A stretch of DNA of 64,000 bases from Planctomycetaceae bacterium (GTDB lineage: Bacteria; Planctomycetota; Planctomycetia; Pirellulales; Pirellulaceae). How positions within the stretch are numbered: the stretch's first letter is position 1; every line of letters begins with the position of its first letter. Below, piece after piece: positions 18,538 through 27,611 of this stretch. The translations under genes and the position numbers were made by a program. The notes beneath the pieces are model-generated. The model made no database searches. It was given only the letters and a program-made list of their open reading frames with translations, and had not been told where the DNA came from. Location: NCBI GenBank assembly GCA_027487485.1, contig JAIYDN010000091.1:186001-250000 (forward strand), in the 5' to 3' direction.

Positions 18538-19205
18538 CGTTTCAGAGGATTGTAATTCCAGATTTTGCCCATGGCGGACTTGTGATAGCCCTTGCGCACT
18601 TCGGAAGACAGCTTGTCGTACTGACCCGTATGCACGTTCGTCAGCTCCAGCGTCAATTCGTAATCGCGTTGCGTCGAGCTGTTTCGCTTGGTTGTACCGC
18701 TAGTAAGTGTTGCGTACAAAAAGTAATCGACGGGTGCGCCACCGCGTTGCAACACGGCTGTAAAGAGACGCATGTTGTCGGGGACCATCAACGCGTCCGG
18801 ACGCATTCTTGTTTCGTGCAAAGCAGCATCCACCATGCGTCGGCTAATCGGCTGGAACGAATTGGATTCCAAAATCTGCGAATCGATTTGGTTGTACAAC
18901 TTATCTTTGAAGTCACCGATGTCTTCGGCGCTTTTGTTCTCGATGCCAATAAAGCAAATGGTCTTCTTGATGGGCAACCCATCTTGGCCGACCGGGCAGT
19001 CCTCTGTTGGAATCTGCTGCCTCGCGAGCAGTTTCGCAACGGCTTCGTCGACGAGAGGGTCGAAAACCTCGGCCCCAGCTTCATGGCTTCCCACTAGGTT
19101 CTCGGCACTGGGCTTGATCACGTGCCCGTATTGATACCCTCGGCAGCCAGATAATCCAGCAGCCGCAAGCAACGATAAACCTGAAAGCCATTCTCGACGA
19201 AACAT
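18534..19205 (-). CDS. LpoB-like lipoprotein (penicillin-binding protein activator family)
   Basis: From the ATG at 19205, which follows a strong AAAGGAA site, the product has 223 residues. The lipobox is LSLLAAAGLSGC. The mature part contains KKTICFIGIENKSAEDIGDFKDKLYNQID, the alpha/beta core typical of LpoB/PF13036 proteins that stimulate class A PBPs from the outer membrane, and ends DYELTLELTNVHTGQYDKLSSEVRKGY. The start chosen drops 48 non-conserved residues of the open frame. The stop overlaps the start of the COG3014-like gene. Whether this organism has a PBP1-type partner cannot be seen here. Confidence 0.72.
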   Translation of the reverse strand: MFRREWLSGLSLLAAAGLSGCRGYQYGHVIKPSAENLVGSHEAGAEVFDPLVDEAVAKLLARQQIPTEDCPVGQDGLPIKKTICFIGIENKSAEDIGDFKDKLYNQIDSQILESNSFQPISRRMVDAALHETRMRPDALMVPDNMRLFTAVLQRGGAPVDYFLYATLTSGTTKRNSSTQRDYELTLELTNVHTGQYDKLSSEVRKGYHKSAMGKIWNYNPLKR

Positions 19206-19624
19206 GGGATTCCTTTCCCGTGAAACTATTTCAAACCTTAATGGAATTGTGCAATTCCTGCCGTTGGCCGACAAGAGGAATATCCAATCCCTTTTCGAAT
19301 ATCGGCTGGTTTTAGTCTCATCGTTAAACGCTTCCCGCAGGCCCGACAAGTCTGTTGTTTTGCAAGCATTTCACGAGAGATTCCCCCTGGGAGCCAGCCG
19401 ACAAAAGTAGCGGGAACGCTACGCCGTACCGTCCACAATCCAGCTTTCGACGGACTTCTGTCGAAAAGTTGTATGGAATGTTGAAAATGTACGTGCCATG
19501 AATGGCTGTTGTTGGCTGTGGTAGCCGGGGGGCCGCCAAGGTATCCTAGTAGAGGTTTCGTTTTGCATTTTTTGCAATCCTTTCCCGACTTACTTCCCAC
19601 TCGAAAATCATCATTGGCTTCGGA
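19206..19624. other. Intergenic region between divergent genes
   Basis: This 419-bp region holds the promoters of the LpoB-like gene (minus) and the molybdopterin oxidoreductase gene (plus). I see no gene with family support; an open frame on the minus strand (19238-19600) has no recognisable motif and no ribosome site. Confidence 0.4.
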
Positions 19625-21820
19625 ATGAAAAAGCTCTCAGCAGGCGGCGGTTGGCAAGCAGTTCGATACACTTTTAAAAAGGGGATCGAATCAGGCGGGA
19701 TTTGGAAGCTCTATAAGGCTCTACGTTCCCGGAATGCTTGCAAAACCTGTGCTCTTGGGATGGGTGGGCAGCACGGGGGGATGGTGAATGAACATGGGTC
19801 GTTTCCCGAAGTTTGCAAAAAATCGGTGCAAGCCATGGCTGCCGACATGCAGCCTGCCATCACCGCCGATTTTTGGGCGAAGCATCCGATCGAGCAGATG
19901 CGGAATTGGTCTCCCAAACAATTGGAGACAAGCGGTCGGTTGATTCAGCCGATCCTTTACGAGCAAGGGGCAACCCACTATCGCACCATCACTTGGAACG
20001 AAGCTTTCGACCGTATCGCAAATCAGTTGAAGAAGCTGGTTGCGGACCAAACGTTTTGGTACTTTAGCGGGCGCAGTAGCAACGAAGCTGGATTCCTTCT
20101 TCAGCTTTTGGCTCGTGTTTACGGAACCAATAACGTCAACAATTGCAGCTTCTATTGCCATCAAGCCAGCGGCGTAGGACTCCAAACCACATTGGGAACC
20201 ACAACTGCCACGGTCGTGCTAGACGATTTGGACGATTGTGACACCATCTTTATCATCGGTGGAAATCCGCCCAGCAATCACCCCCGACTGATGACGACAT
20301 TGATGCATTTGCGCCGTCGAGGTGGAAAAGTCGTGGTGATCAACCCGATGCGTGAGCTGGGCTTGATCAAGTTCAAGGTCCCAAGCGATCCGCTGAGTTT
20401 GTTCTTTGGAACGAAGATCGCAACGCATTACATTCAGCCGCATATCGGCGGTGACCTTGCATTGCTTACTGGCGTTTGCAAAGCCGTAGTGGAAATGGGT
20501 CAACATGATTTCTCTTATATGCAGCATCATTGCAATAACTTGGATGCTTATCTGGATGGGCTCGCCAAAACACCTTGGTCCGAAATCACTCGAAAATCGG
20601 GAGTCGAAGAAAGCGAGATTCGGGAAATCGCAGACGTCTACGCGAAAAGCAAAGGATCGATTTTCTCTTGGACGATGGGCATCACTCACCACACCCATGG
20701 CGTCGAGAATGTTCAGGCCATTGTGAATATGGCTCTGCTTCGCGGCATGATCGGCAGAAAGGGTGCCGGGGTTATGCCCATTCGCGGGCATTCGAACGTA
20801 CAAGGAATCGGTTCGGTTGGTGTGACTCCGAAACTCAAAGACGAATTGTTCGATAACCTGACGAACAAATTTGGCGTGAAGCTGCCAACGACCAAGGGAC
20901 GCGACACGTTGGACTGCATCGAAGCTGCAAAGACAGGCGAACTGAAATTCGCACTGTGCCTTGGCGGAAATCTATACGGTGCCAACCCAGATGCCCAATT
21001 CGCCGACGAAGCATTATCCGCCATGGACATGCTAGTGATGCTCAACACAACTCTTAATACCGGGCACGCTCGAGGCCTAGCCAAAGAAACCATTGTCTTG
21101 CCGGTACTGGCTCGGGATGAAGAACCGGAGCCTACCACTCAGGAATCCATGTTCAACTACGTTCGGCTAAGCGATGGCGGTCCGAAACGCGTTCCAGGCC
21201 CAAGAAGCGAAATTCATGTGGTCGCAGAGATTGGCCGACGTTTGCTCGGCGATTCAGGCGTGATCGACTGGAATGAAATGCAGAAATCCAACACCATCCG
21301 GACATGGATCTCCAAGGTAGTGCCCGGTTACGAACAGATCGATACGATCGGAAAGACGGGGCAGGAGTTTCAGGTGGGAGGACGGACTTACCACGAGCCT
21401 AAATTCAAAACCAAGGACGGACGGGCAAGCCTATTCGCTCACTCCTTACCAGAACTCACTCAGCTCGGAACAAACCAACTTCGGCTCATGACCGTGCGCA
21501 GCGAGGGCCAGTTCAATACCGTTGTCTACGAAGATTACGATCTGTATCGCCATCAAGAACGACGGGACGTCATTTTGATGCACCCCGATGACTTGAAGCG
21601 ACTTGGCTTGCAGCACGATGACTTAGTTACGGTGGCAAGCGATACGGGACGTATGCATAACATTCTGGCACGCGGTTTCGAAGAAATTCGCGACGGCAAT
21701 GCCATGATGTACTACCCCGAATCCAATGTTTTGGTATCCCGAGCGGTCGACCCTCAATCTCGAACACCGCAGTTCAAAAACATCTTGGTGACCGTATCCA
21801 AGCAATTGGCAATCGTCTAA
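19625..21820 (+). CDS. FdhF/YdeP-type molybdopterin oxidoreductase
   Basis: The 731-residue protein is a member of the molybdopterin oxidoreductase alpha-subunit family (YdeP-like, related to formate dehydrogenase). The N-terminus has an iron-sulfur-type CKTCALGMGGQHGG (Cys39, Cys42, with Cys64 further on). The central dinucleotide-binding region has FWYFSGRSSNEAGFLLQLLAR, then NNCSFYCHQASGVGL (Cys near 177, the usual place of the Mo-coordinating Cys) and IFIIGGNPPSNHPR. The C-terminal domain has the molydop-binding pattern (LRLMTVRSEGQFNTVVYEDYD). There is no selenocysteine. No electron-transfer partner or FdhD gene is nearby. In related bacteria such proteins are tied to acid resistance or formate oxidation; the substrate here is unknown. 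Confidence 0.9.
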   Translation: MKKLSAGGGWQAVRYTFKKGIESGGIWKLYKALRSRNACKTCALGMGGQHGGMVNEHGSFPEVCKKSVQAMAADMQPAITADFWAKHPIEQMRNWSPKQLETSGRLIQPILYEQGATHYRTITWNEAFDRIANQLKKLVADQTFWYFSGRSSNEAGFLLQLLARVYGTNNVNNCSFYCHQASGVGLQTTLGTTTATVVLDDLDDCDTIFIIGGNPPSNHPRLMTTLMHLRRRGGKVVVINPMRELGLIKFKVPSDPLSLFFGTKIATHYIQPHIGGDLALLTGVCKAVVEMGQHDFSYMQHHCNNLDAYLDGLAKTPWSEITRKSGVEESEIREIADVYAKSKGSIFSWTMGITHHTHGVENVQAIVNMALLRGMIGRKGAGVMPIRGHSNVQGIGSVGVTPKLKDELFDNLTNKFGVKLPTTKGRDTLDCIEAAKTGELKFALCLGGNLYGANPDAQFADEALSAMDMLVMLNTTLNTGHARGLAKETIVLPVLARDEEPEPTTQESMFNYVRLSDGGPKRVPGPRSEIHVVAEIGRRLLGDSGVIDWNEMQKSNTIRTWISKVVPGYEQIDTIGKTGQEFQVGGRTYHEPKFKTKDGRASLFAHSLPELTQLGTNQLRLMTVRSEGQFNTVVYEDYDLYRHQERRDVILMHPDDLKRLGLQHDDLVTVASDTGRMHNILARGFEEIRDGNAMMYYPESNVLVSRAVDPQSRTPQFKNILVTVSKQLAIV

Positions 21821-21871
21821 AAGACCGCATCCCAGGCATCTTCCTTACAAACCTCACAAACCGATCGACGA

Positions 21872-21890
21872 TTCCTGATTCGCTCAGGAA
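21872..21890. terminator. Small hairpin after the oxidoreductase gene
   Basis: TTCCTGA and TCAGGAA pair around a 5-bp loop about 50 bp after the stop. No T-run follows, so this is a weak candidate for a terminator. Confidence 0.3.
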
Positions 21891-21995
21891 GATTGGTTGC
21901 TGGTGCTCATTCGCGTTCTAAGTTCCTATGTGGAAACTCGATCACTGAGTTTCACCTTATGGAATATCGAACACTTTGAAACCAGTCGTCACATC

Positions 21996-22601
21996 ATGTC
22001 GGCACCCAAAAAAGAAAAAGCGGCCCCAGCAAAAGACAAAGATCCAGCCGCCGGTGGTCACGGCGCCAAGGCAGACGGAGCCAAATCTTCTGGCGGCGGA
22101 ATCAAAGGCAAGATTGTCATCGGGATCTTCGTGAGCCTGGTTGTCATCGCAGAAACCTTCGTGTTTTTCTTCCTGGTTCCTTCGGGCGAGGAAGTCGCTG
22201 CTTTGGCCGAAACACGTCTGATCGCAATCGCTCAAGAAATCGACTCGAAAACTCAACAAGAACACGCCGTCGACGAGGATACCATCGTCGAGTTCGATCT
22301 TGGAACCCACGGTGTTTCGTTTCGTCCAGCAGGAGCCGACAAGAACTACAAAGTCGAATTTCGCTTGTTTGGGACATTGCACAGCAGCGATCTTGAACAC
22401 ATGCAAGAACTGTTCTTGGAACGCGAGCTTCGCTTTCGCTATCGAATGATGTTGGAAATCCGAAACGCTTCGATGCAAGAGCTGGAAGAAAACCAACTGG
22501 GCTTGATTCAACGGCGCGTTTTGGCGACAAGTACAGAGTTATTGGGCGAAGCAATCCTTCTAAGCGTTGGATTCGCCGATTACCAAGTACTTGAAGACTA
22601 A
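21996..22601 (+). CDS. FliL-like flagellar basal-body-associated membrane protein
   Basis: The 201-residue product starts with a Lys/Ala/Pro-rich cytoplasmic tail (MSAPKKEKAAPAKDKD), has one membrane segment (GKIVIGIFVSLVVIAETFVF, about 37-58) and a 140-residue periplasmic domain. The size and layout match FliL, which sits at the stator/MS ring; sequence similarity to classic FliL is weak, so the call leans on the next two genes. The start at 21996 avoids a 33-residue upstream extension with no conserved features. fliN follows 26 bp downstream. Confidence 0.65.
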   Translation: MSAPKKEKAAPAKDKDPAAGGHGAKADGAKSSGGGIKGKIVIGIFVSLVVIAETFVFFFLVPSGEEVAALAETRLIAIAQEIDSKTQQEHAVDEDTIVEFDLGTHGVSFRPAGADKNYKVEFRLFGTLHSSDLEHMQELFLERELRFRYRMMLEIRNASMQELEENQLGLIQRRVLATSTELLGEAILLSVGFADYQVLED

Positions 22602-22627
22602 ATTCGCTAGCAAAACACGGAAGTTTC

Positions 22628-23065
22628 ATGTCGGACTCGACTTCTACACCCAACGCAGCGGCCAACGCTAGTGGCGGCTCGCGAAGCTCCCAAGATTCCG
22701 AATCCCTCTTGCAACAGGCTGAAGTTGCGCTCCAGGAAGTCGAAGATTCACTGCGCGGCCCCAAGGTCCAAAAGTACCGACTCGAAGAACTGATCGGCGA
22801 AGGTGGCCCCCCCGAAAAAGTCTCGATGGATCTGCTCCGAGACGTAACGCTCGACCTGAAAATCGAACTTGGACGCACTCGTATGCACTTGGACGAAATT
22901 CTGCAGCTGCGTAAAGGATCGGTGGTTACCTTGGATAAGCTAGCAGGCGACCCGGTCGACATTTATGTCAATGGTCGACTCGTAGCTCGAGGTGAGGTTC
23001 TTGTTCTGAACGATAATTTCTGCGTTCGAGTTGCGGAACTGGTAGGCAGCGATGCAATCCAATAG
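22628..23065 (+). CDS. fliN: Flagellar motor switch protein FliN
   Basis: The 145-residue protein has an N-terminal Ser/Ala-rich tail and a C-terminal SpoA (surface presentation of antigens) domain, about 70-140. The typical pattern is LLRDVTLDLKIELGRTRM, LDEILQLRKGSVVTLDKLAG, PVDIYVNGRLVARGEVLVL and FCVRVAEL. FliN forms the lower part of the C-ring with FliM and takes part in export and switching. It overlaps fliO by 14 bp, which implies coupled translation. Confidence 0.92.
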   Translation: MSDSTSTPNAAANASGGSRSSQDSESLLQQAEVALQEVEDSLRGPKVQKYRLEELIGEGGPPEKVSMDLLRDVTLDLKIELGRTRMHLDEILQLRKGSVVTLDKLAGDPVDIYVNGRLVARGEVLVLNDNFCVRVAELVGSDAIQ

Positions 23066-23963
23066 TTCGCTCTATCAGATTTTGATTAGCGTCTTTGTAA
23101 CGCTTAGCTTTACATCTTGCTACGGAACTGCCTTGGGCCAGTTCAATTCCGATCCCAAACGCTCGGCCGGGATGACGAACGAACCAACTGTCGTAAGACC
23201 TCAAGGGCATAGCTTGCAAACGAACGGGAACGGGACCCCAGCATCCAGGCTGCCTAGCAACTCGTTTCAGCCTCGAGCTCAAGATCCCCAGGCAACGCCT
23301 GCCTCCGAACCATTCAGTGTCCAGCCATCCGGGCAACGCGTCTTCAATCAAAACATCCAACCATCCCAAAGTGATACGAGCCGATTCAATACCAGTACCA
23401 ATCCAAATCAAAATGCCCCTGATGCGATGGTCCAGCCCGCGAGCTGGACAACCGAACCGGTCAGCCTGAAAAAGGATGCTGGCAAAATCGTTGAACCGAT
23501 CGAACTCAAGCCTTCGAGCAAGGAAGCATTGAACAGTATCAGCAAACCCAAAAGCACTTGGGCAACCGCTCTGTCGATGATGTTTTCCTTGGCGATTGTC
23601 CTATGTCTCTTTTTTATTGTCGCTTGGTTGTTCCGACGAACCCAGCCAAATTCCGTGGCAAAGCTTCCCTCAGAAGTGGTTCAGGTCATGGGAAGAACCG
23701 CGATGGCGCCACGCCAACAGGTTTACGTTCTTCGATTCGGAAGCAAAATGCTTCTCGTTAGCCACCAACCTGGGCAAACCCAAACGCTCGGTGAGATCAC
23801 TGATCCGGAGGAAGTTCAACGACTGGCTGGGCTTTGCGAAGCCAATCAACCCAACAGCATTTCGCATTCGTTCCGCGATGTATTGAGGCAAGTGGCAAGT
23901 GGCAGAAACGACGTCGAACCCAGGACCTCCAGCCGTCGGCGGTCCAATCTGAAGGAAGCGTAA
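23052..23963 (+). CDS. fliO: FliO-like flagellar biosynthesis protein
   Basis: The 303-residue protein has an N-terminal hydrophobic stretch and a long Asn/Pro/Ser-rich spacer. A membrane segment (about 176-197, SMMFSLAIVLCLFFIVAWLF) is followed by the FliO core: VVQVMGRTAMAPRQQVYVLRFGSKMLLVSHQPGQTQTLGEIT. FliO helps assemble the FliP ring of the flagellar export gate. Classical FliO proteins are about 100-150 residues, so the N-terminal half is an extra found in this lineage. Its place directly behind fliN agrees with the usual fliN-fliO-fliP order, though fliP is not present here. Confidence 0.85.
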   Translation: MQSNSSLYQILISVFVTLSFTSCYGTALGQFNSDPKRSAGMTNEPTVVRPQGHSLQTNGNGTPASRLPSNSFQPRAQDPQATPASEPFSVQPSGQRVFNQNIQPSQSDTSRFNTSTNPNQNAPDAMVQPASWTTEPVSLKKDAGKIVEPIELKPSSKEALNSISKPKSTWATALSMMFSLAIVLCLFFIVAWLFRRTQPNSVAKLPSEVVQVMGRTAMAPRQQVYVLRFGSKMLLVSHQPGQTQTLGEITDPEEVQRLAGLCEANQPNSISHSFRDVLRQVASGRNDVEPRTSSRRRSNLKEA

Positions 23964-24004
23964 GAGAACGCTTGGTTAAAAATCGGTTGCGTGCTGCTCC
24001 CGAT

Positions 24005-25801
24005 TTATTTGCTTTCCAAAGCTGCATTTAGCTTTCGAATTCGAATTCGATTGCCTGCAGCCTGAGGCGACTTGTCGAATTTATACTCTTCGATGGCTTC
24101 TGCTACTTTACCTTTTTCCTCATACGCTCGTCCGACGAGGTAATGAGCTTGCGCGTGCCATTTTTCCGTACCCTGCAACTTGAGCAACCGAGTCGTCAAC
24201 CAATCGATTGAAGTATCTAACTTTTCCAAATCGAAGTTTGCCATTCCTAGAAACATAGCAACGTCGAACTTGGAACGACGAAAGAAAATCTGAGACTGCT
24301 TGATTTGCATTTGAAAGACTTCCAGCGGCTGGTTAGGACGACGAACGATTCCTAAACTTGCTTGGGTTTCTTTATCGGTTTCTAGCTTCTTCAGCGTTTG
24401 CTCATCCACACGGACATCCATATACGATTTCAATGCCCCGGTGGCTTCGATAGTGGTGTTAAAATTGCCAAGCAAATGCAAATTGCGAGCTTGAGAGATA
24501 GGCGTGTCCGAAATGTAGGCCCCGTAGTTCCCAACATAAGTCATGGAGAAGGGTGATTGTTCGTCGAGCCGTGAACGAAGCGAAAGGTTGTATGCATGAG
24601 CCAACCAGGGAGCATTCCAATGACGAACGGTAAGCTTCGGATCGATGGACTTCAAACGCTCTTCGAATGTGTCGGAGTTCGAAGCAATACGCAAACGGTT
24701 GTCTCCAGTTAAAGATTTTTCCAGGATGTGCATCGACTGGCTTGTTGCAAAGGGCTCAAGATCCATGAGGGCGACGATCGACCCCAGATCCTTTTGCTCG
24801 ACGGGGTATTCGAAGAATCCAGGGATCTTGGCGCGACGCAAAACATTTGGGTTTTCACGTGCCTCTTGAAGCGTTGCAATTCCATCATCCGTTTGACTGG
24901 GGATCGGAAGTCCCCAGTTCGGCTCGAACAAATAAATGCTATTGCCGATCGGAACACCGATACACCACAATCGCAACGATGCATTTTCGGTTGCCCCCGA
25001 CTCGCTGGGCAATGCAAGAGCGACGCAATCAACCCCATTCGCGAAAGCAAGCTGAGTGAAAACGCGAGCTCGTTGCCAAACGTCTCCTCTTGCAAACATC
25101 AATGTTTGCCATGGCAACTGGCGATAGACCGGAGCGGTATCGCTCAGTGGTGATTCTGGATAACTAACCAGCTTCTCGACGTCATTGGGCTGTCCGTCCA
25201 CGCCCACATTGCAAACCGTCCAATCGAAAAGCTTCAGAGTGATCTCGAGCTGGTTCCAATCGTCCGCACTGAATGTTTCCTTTTGCTTTTGGAGCCATGG
25301 GCGGAAGAGACGGTCGCGGTAGGGGCGATCCAGAACCCACTTGCTTAGCTTGGTAAGCATTTGGCACTGCAACAGGTACTCGCATTCCGGTTCGCCGAAC
25401 TCCAGTTTGTCCAAACGCTTGGCCAAATCCAAAGTGCGGAGGTCAACGGGAACGGTTTGCAGCATTTCCGGAGCTTTCCAGGAGTCCGATGCTTTCACGC
25501 TCTTGGACCAGGTGTTCATCTGGTACTGAATTTCCCGTAGGGCAGCCGAACGATCCAACCGAATCAGTTGCGGCAGGTAGCGAAATGCTTCCTTGATCGA
25601 ATCTCGCTTCTCTTTGCCAGCCGCCTGGCTCGTTTGGAATGACTCCAAACGCTTCGCGCTGCCATCGTTGCAGCCCACGGGTAAACCTAATGCGGCAGCC
25701 ATGGCTAGAATCGCAAACGCGCGAATCTTCGGGGAAATCGTTGTACAAGCGAACAAGTTATGGCCTAACGAGTTTTGAAGCGGCGTGGATGATGAGTGCA
25801 T
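24005..25801 (-). CDS. Large lipoprotein with TPR-like C-terminus
   Basis: The 598-residue protein has a lipoprotein signal ending ALGLPVGC (Cys about residue 44). Residues about 210-330 (LMFARGDVWQRARVFTQLAFANGVDCVALALP, IYLFEPNWGLPIP) have the look of a transglutaminase-like fold as used in several planctomycete lipoproteins. The Cys-His-Asp triad is not certain, though a Cys occurs in NGVDCVAL. The C-terminus has TPR-like helices (WHAQAHYLVGRAYEEKGKVAEAIEEYKF). It lies 55 bp downstream of kdsA on the same strand and may be read from the same message. The function is unknown. Confidence 0.65.
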   Translation of the reverse strand: MHSSSTPLQNSLGHNLFACTTISPKIRAFAILAMAAALGLPVGCNDGSAKRLESFQTSQAAGKEKRDSIKEAFRYLPQLIRLDRSAALREIQYQMNTWSKSVKASDSWKAPEMLQTVPVDLRTLDLAKRLDKLEFGEPECEYLLQCQMLTKLSKWVLDRPYRDRLFRPWLQKQKETFSADDWNQLEITLKLFDWTVCNVGVDGQPNDVEKLVSYPESPLSDTAPVYRQLPWQTLMFARGDVWQRARVFTQLAFANGVDCVALALPSESGATENASLRLWCIGVPIGNSIYLFEPNWGLPIPSQTDDGIATLQEARENPNVLRRAKIPGFFEYPVEQKDLGSIVALMDLEPFATSQSMHILEKSLTGDNRLRIASNSDTFEERLKSIDPKLTVRHWNAPWLAHAYNLSLRSRLDEQSPFSMTYVGNYGAYISDTPISQARNLHLLGNFNTTIEATGALKSYMDVRVDEQTLKKLETDKETQASLGIVRRPNQPLEVFQMQIKQSQIFFRRSKFDVAMFLGMANFDLEKLDTSIDWLTTRLLKLQGTEKWHAQAHYLVGRAYEEKGKVAEAIEEYKFDKSPQAAGNRIRIRKLNAALESK

Positions 25802-25856
25802 AACCGAATTCTAACAACAACTTTCCAAAACCAGAAACGAAACGCCGCTAGTTCGG

Positions 25857-26702
25857 CTACGCATCCATTTTGGCTACGGTTCGCCAGATCGTTACCACCC
25901 GAGTTAAAACTTGTTCGAATTGATCCAGAGGCACCATATTTGGCCCATCGCTGGGGCTTTGATCTGGATTGGGGTGAGTTTCGAAAAAGACCCCATCGAT
26001 GCCTACCGCGGCAGCCGCACGAGCAAGCGGTTCTACCATGGATCGATTTCCGCCGGTCGCCCCACCCAGTCCACCTGGTTGTTGAACAGAATGAGTGGCA
26101 TCAAAAATGACTGGGACGCCAAGACCGCGCATGGCAGGAAGCCCGGTCATATCGTTAACCAGCCGGCCGTAGCCAAAAAAAGTGCCGCGTTCACACAACA
26201 TCAATCCACCCTTGCCTGCCGACGCGACCTTTTCAACCACATACTTCATGTCGGAAGGAGCCATAAATTGCCCCTTCTTCACATTCAGCGGCTTCCCGGT
26301 GCTGGCGCACGCCACCAAGAGATCGGTTTGTCTGGCCAAAAAAGCAGGGATCTGAAGCAAATCGCAGACCTCGGCCACCGCAATCGCTTGTTCCGGAAGA
26401 TGCACATCGGTGGTTACCGGACACCCGACTTTCATTTTCACTTGCTCTAGAACTTGCAAGCCTTCGTCGACTCCCGGTCCGCGATAGCTTCCGGCACTGG
26501 TCCGATTTGCTTTGTCAAAACTTGCCTTGAAGACATAATTCACACCAAGCTTGGCGCAAATATCGGCAACCTGTTGTGCAATCGAAAGGCATAAGTCAGC
26601 CGACTCGATAACGCACGGACCAGCAATCAGCAACAACGAGCCAAGGTCCCCGCAAACATGTGATCCGACGGAAACACATTCTGTTTTTTTCAGCGGTTGC
26701 AT
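25857..26702 (-). CDS. kdsA: 3-deoxy-8-phosphooctulonate (KDO-8-P) synthase
   Basis: This 281-residue TIM-barrel enzyme condenses PEP with arabinose-5-phosphate, the first step to KDO for lipopolysaccharide. Clear family features are [87 protein letters not shown] and the C-terminal [17 protein letters not shown]. It indicates an LPS-type outer membrane. It lies within a minus-strand run with fabG and fabD upstream. Confidence 0.97.
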   Translation of the reverse strand: MQPLKKTECVSVGSHVCGDLGSLLLIAGPCVIESADLCLSIAQQVADICAKLGVNYVFKASFDKANRTSAGSYRGPGVDEGLQVLEQVKMKVGCPVTTDVHLPEQAIAVAEVCDLLQIPAFLARQTDLLVACASTGKPLNVKKGQFMAPSDMKYVVEKVASAGKGGLMLCERGTFFGYGRLVNDMTGLPAMRGLGVPVIFDATHSVQQPGGLGGATGGNRSMVEPLARAAAAVGIDGVFFETHPNPDQSPSDGPNMVPLDQFEQVLTRVVTIWRTVAKMDA

Positions 26703-26819
26703 GGTCGTTGCTCAATCCAGGTTTCGGTTTTGAAGGACTCAAACAATTGGGGCTAGCTAGGATTGAGCTCCGTTAAGCCCGCTTGAACAAGCCCGTTAGA
26801 AGCCTGGCCCGTTCGTAAT

Positions 26820-27587
26820 CTAGCCTGTCATTCCACCGTCAACGGTGATCACTTGACCGGTCACGTAGCTAGCAGCCGGGCTCGCCAAGAACAGAACACA
26901 AGCTGCAACGTCATCGGCAGTCCCTAGCCTGTTCGCTGGGATTCGCTTCTTGACTTCATCGGTCACCACATCACCCAAGGCCCGAGTCATATCGCTTTCA
27001 ATGAATCCTGGTGCAACCGCGTTTACCGTAATTTTTCTCTTGGCCATTTCCTTAGCAAGGGATCTGGTAAAACCGATCATGCCCGCTTTCGTCGCGGAGT
27101 AGTTGGTTTGCCCAGGATTTCCGATAAGCCCTGACACACTGGACATGTTCACGATGCGACCGTATCGCTGACCCATCATGACTCGCGTTGCCGCGCGGCA
27201 GAAAAGAAAGCAGCTGGTCAAGTTGGCAGCGATGATTTCATCCCATTGCAAATCGGTCATACGCGGCAAAAGGGTGTCGCGAGTGATACCCGCATTGTTC
27301 ACCAAAATATCGAGCCGCTTGTGAACGGTTTCTACTTCTTCGAACAGCTTTTCGATCGAGGGCCGGTCAGTAACATCGCAAGCGATTGCAATCGCTTCTC
27401 CGCCGGCTGCTTGAATCTGTCCGACTGTGTCAGCAAGCTTGTCGGCGTTTCGAGCGACGCACAAAACTTTAGCACCGTTCAAGCCAAGTCGAATTGCAAC
27501 AGCTTGGCCAAGCCCCTGCGAAGCACCCGTGACAAGAGCCACCTGGCCAGTGAGATTCGCGGATAAACCAAAGGTATTCTCAGACAT
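26820..27587 (-). CDS. fabG: 3-oxoacyl-ACP reductase
   Basis: From the ATG at 27587 the product has 255 residues, the normal SDR length. It shows the NADP-binding VTGASQGLGQAVAIRL, NNAGITRD, the catalytic Ser-Tyr-Lys (NMSSVSGLIGNPGQTNYSATKAGMIG) and the C-terminal SYVTGQVITVDGGM. It reduces 3-oxoacyl-ACP in fatty-acid elongation. The upstream TTG in the open frame is not supported. It lies 24 bp after fabD, certainly in the same operon. Confidence 0.97.
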   Translation of the reverse strand: MSENTFGLSANLTGQVALVTGASQGLGQAVAIRLGLNGAKVLCVARNADKLADTVGQIQAAGGEAIAIACDVTDRPSIEKLFEEVETVHKRLDILVNNAGITRDTLLPRMTDLQWDEIIAANLTSCFLFCRAATRVMMGQRYGRIVNMSSVSGLIGNPGQTNYSATKAGMIGFTRSLAKEMAKRKITVNAVAPGFIESDMTRALGDVVTDEVKKRIPANRLGTADDVAACVLFLASPAASYVTGQVITVDGGMTG

Positions 27588-27611
27588 AATTGCTTTCGGA
27601 ATCAAAGAAAC

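Noticed and set aside
19238-19600. 120-codon minus-strand frame with some Cys pairs
   Set aside because: It has no ribosome site, no recognisable zinc-ribbon spacing and lies in the promoter region of two divergent genes.
22144-22962. 272-codon open frame on the minus strand across the flagellar genes
   Set aside because: It overlaps the FliL-like and fliN genes completely; the product is Arg/Ser-rich without motifs, typical of a shadow frame.
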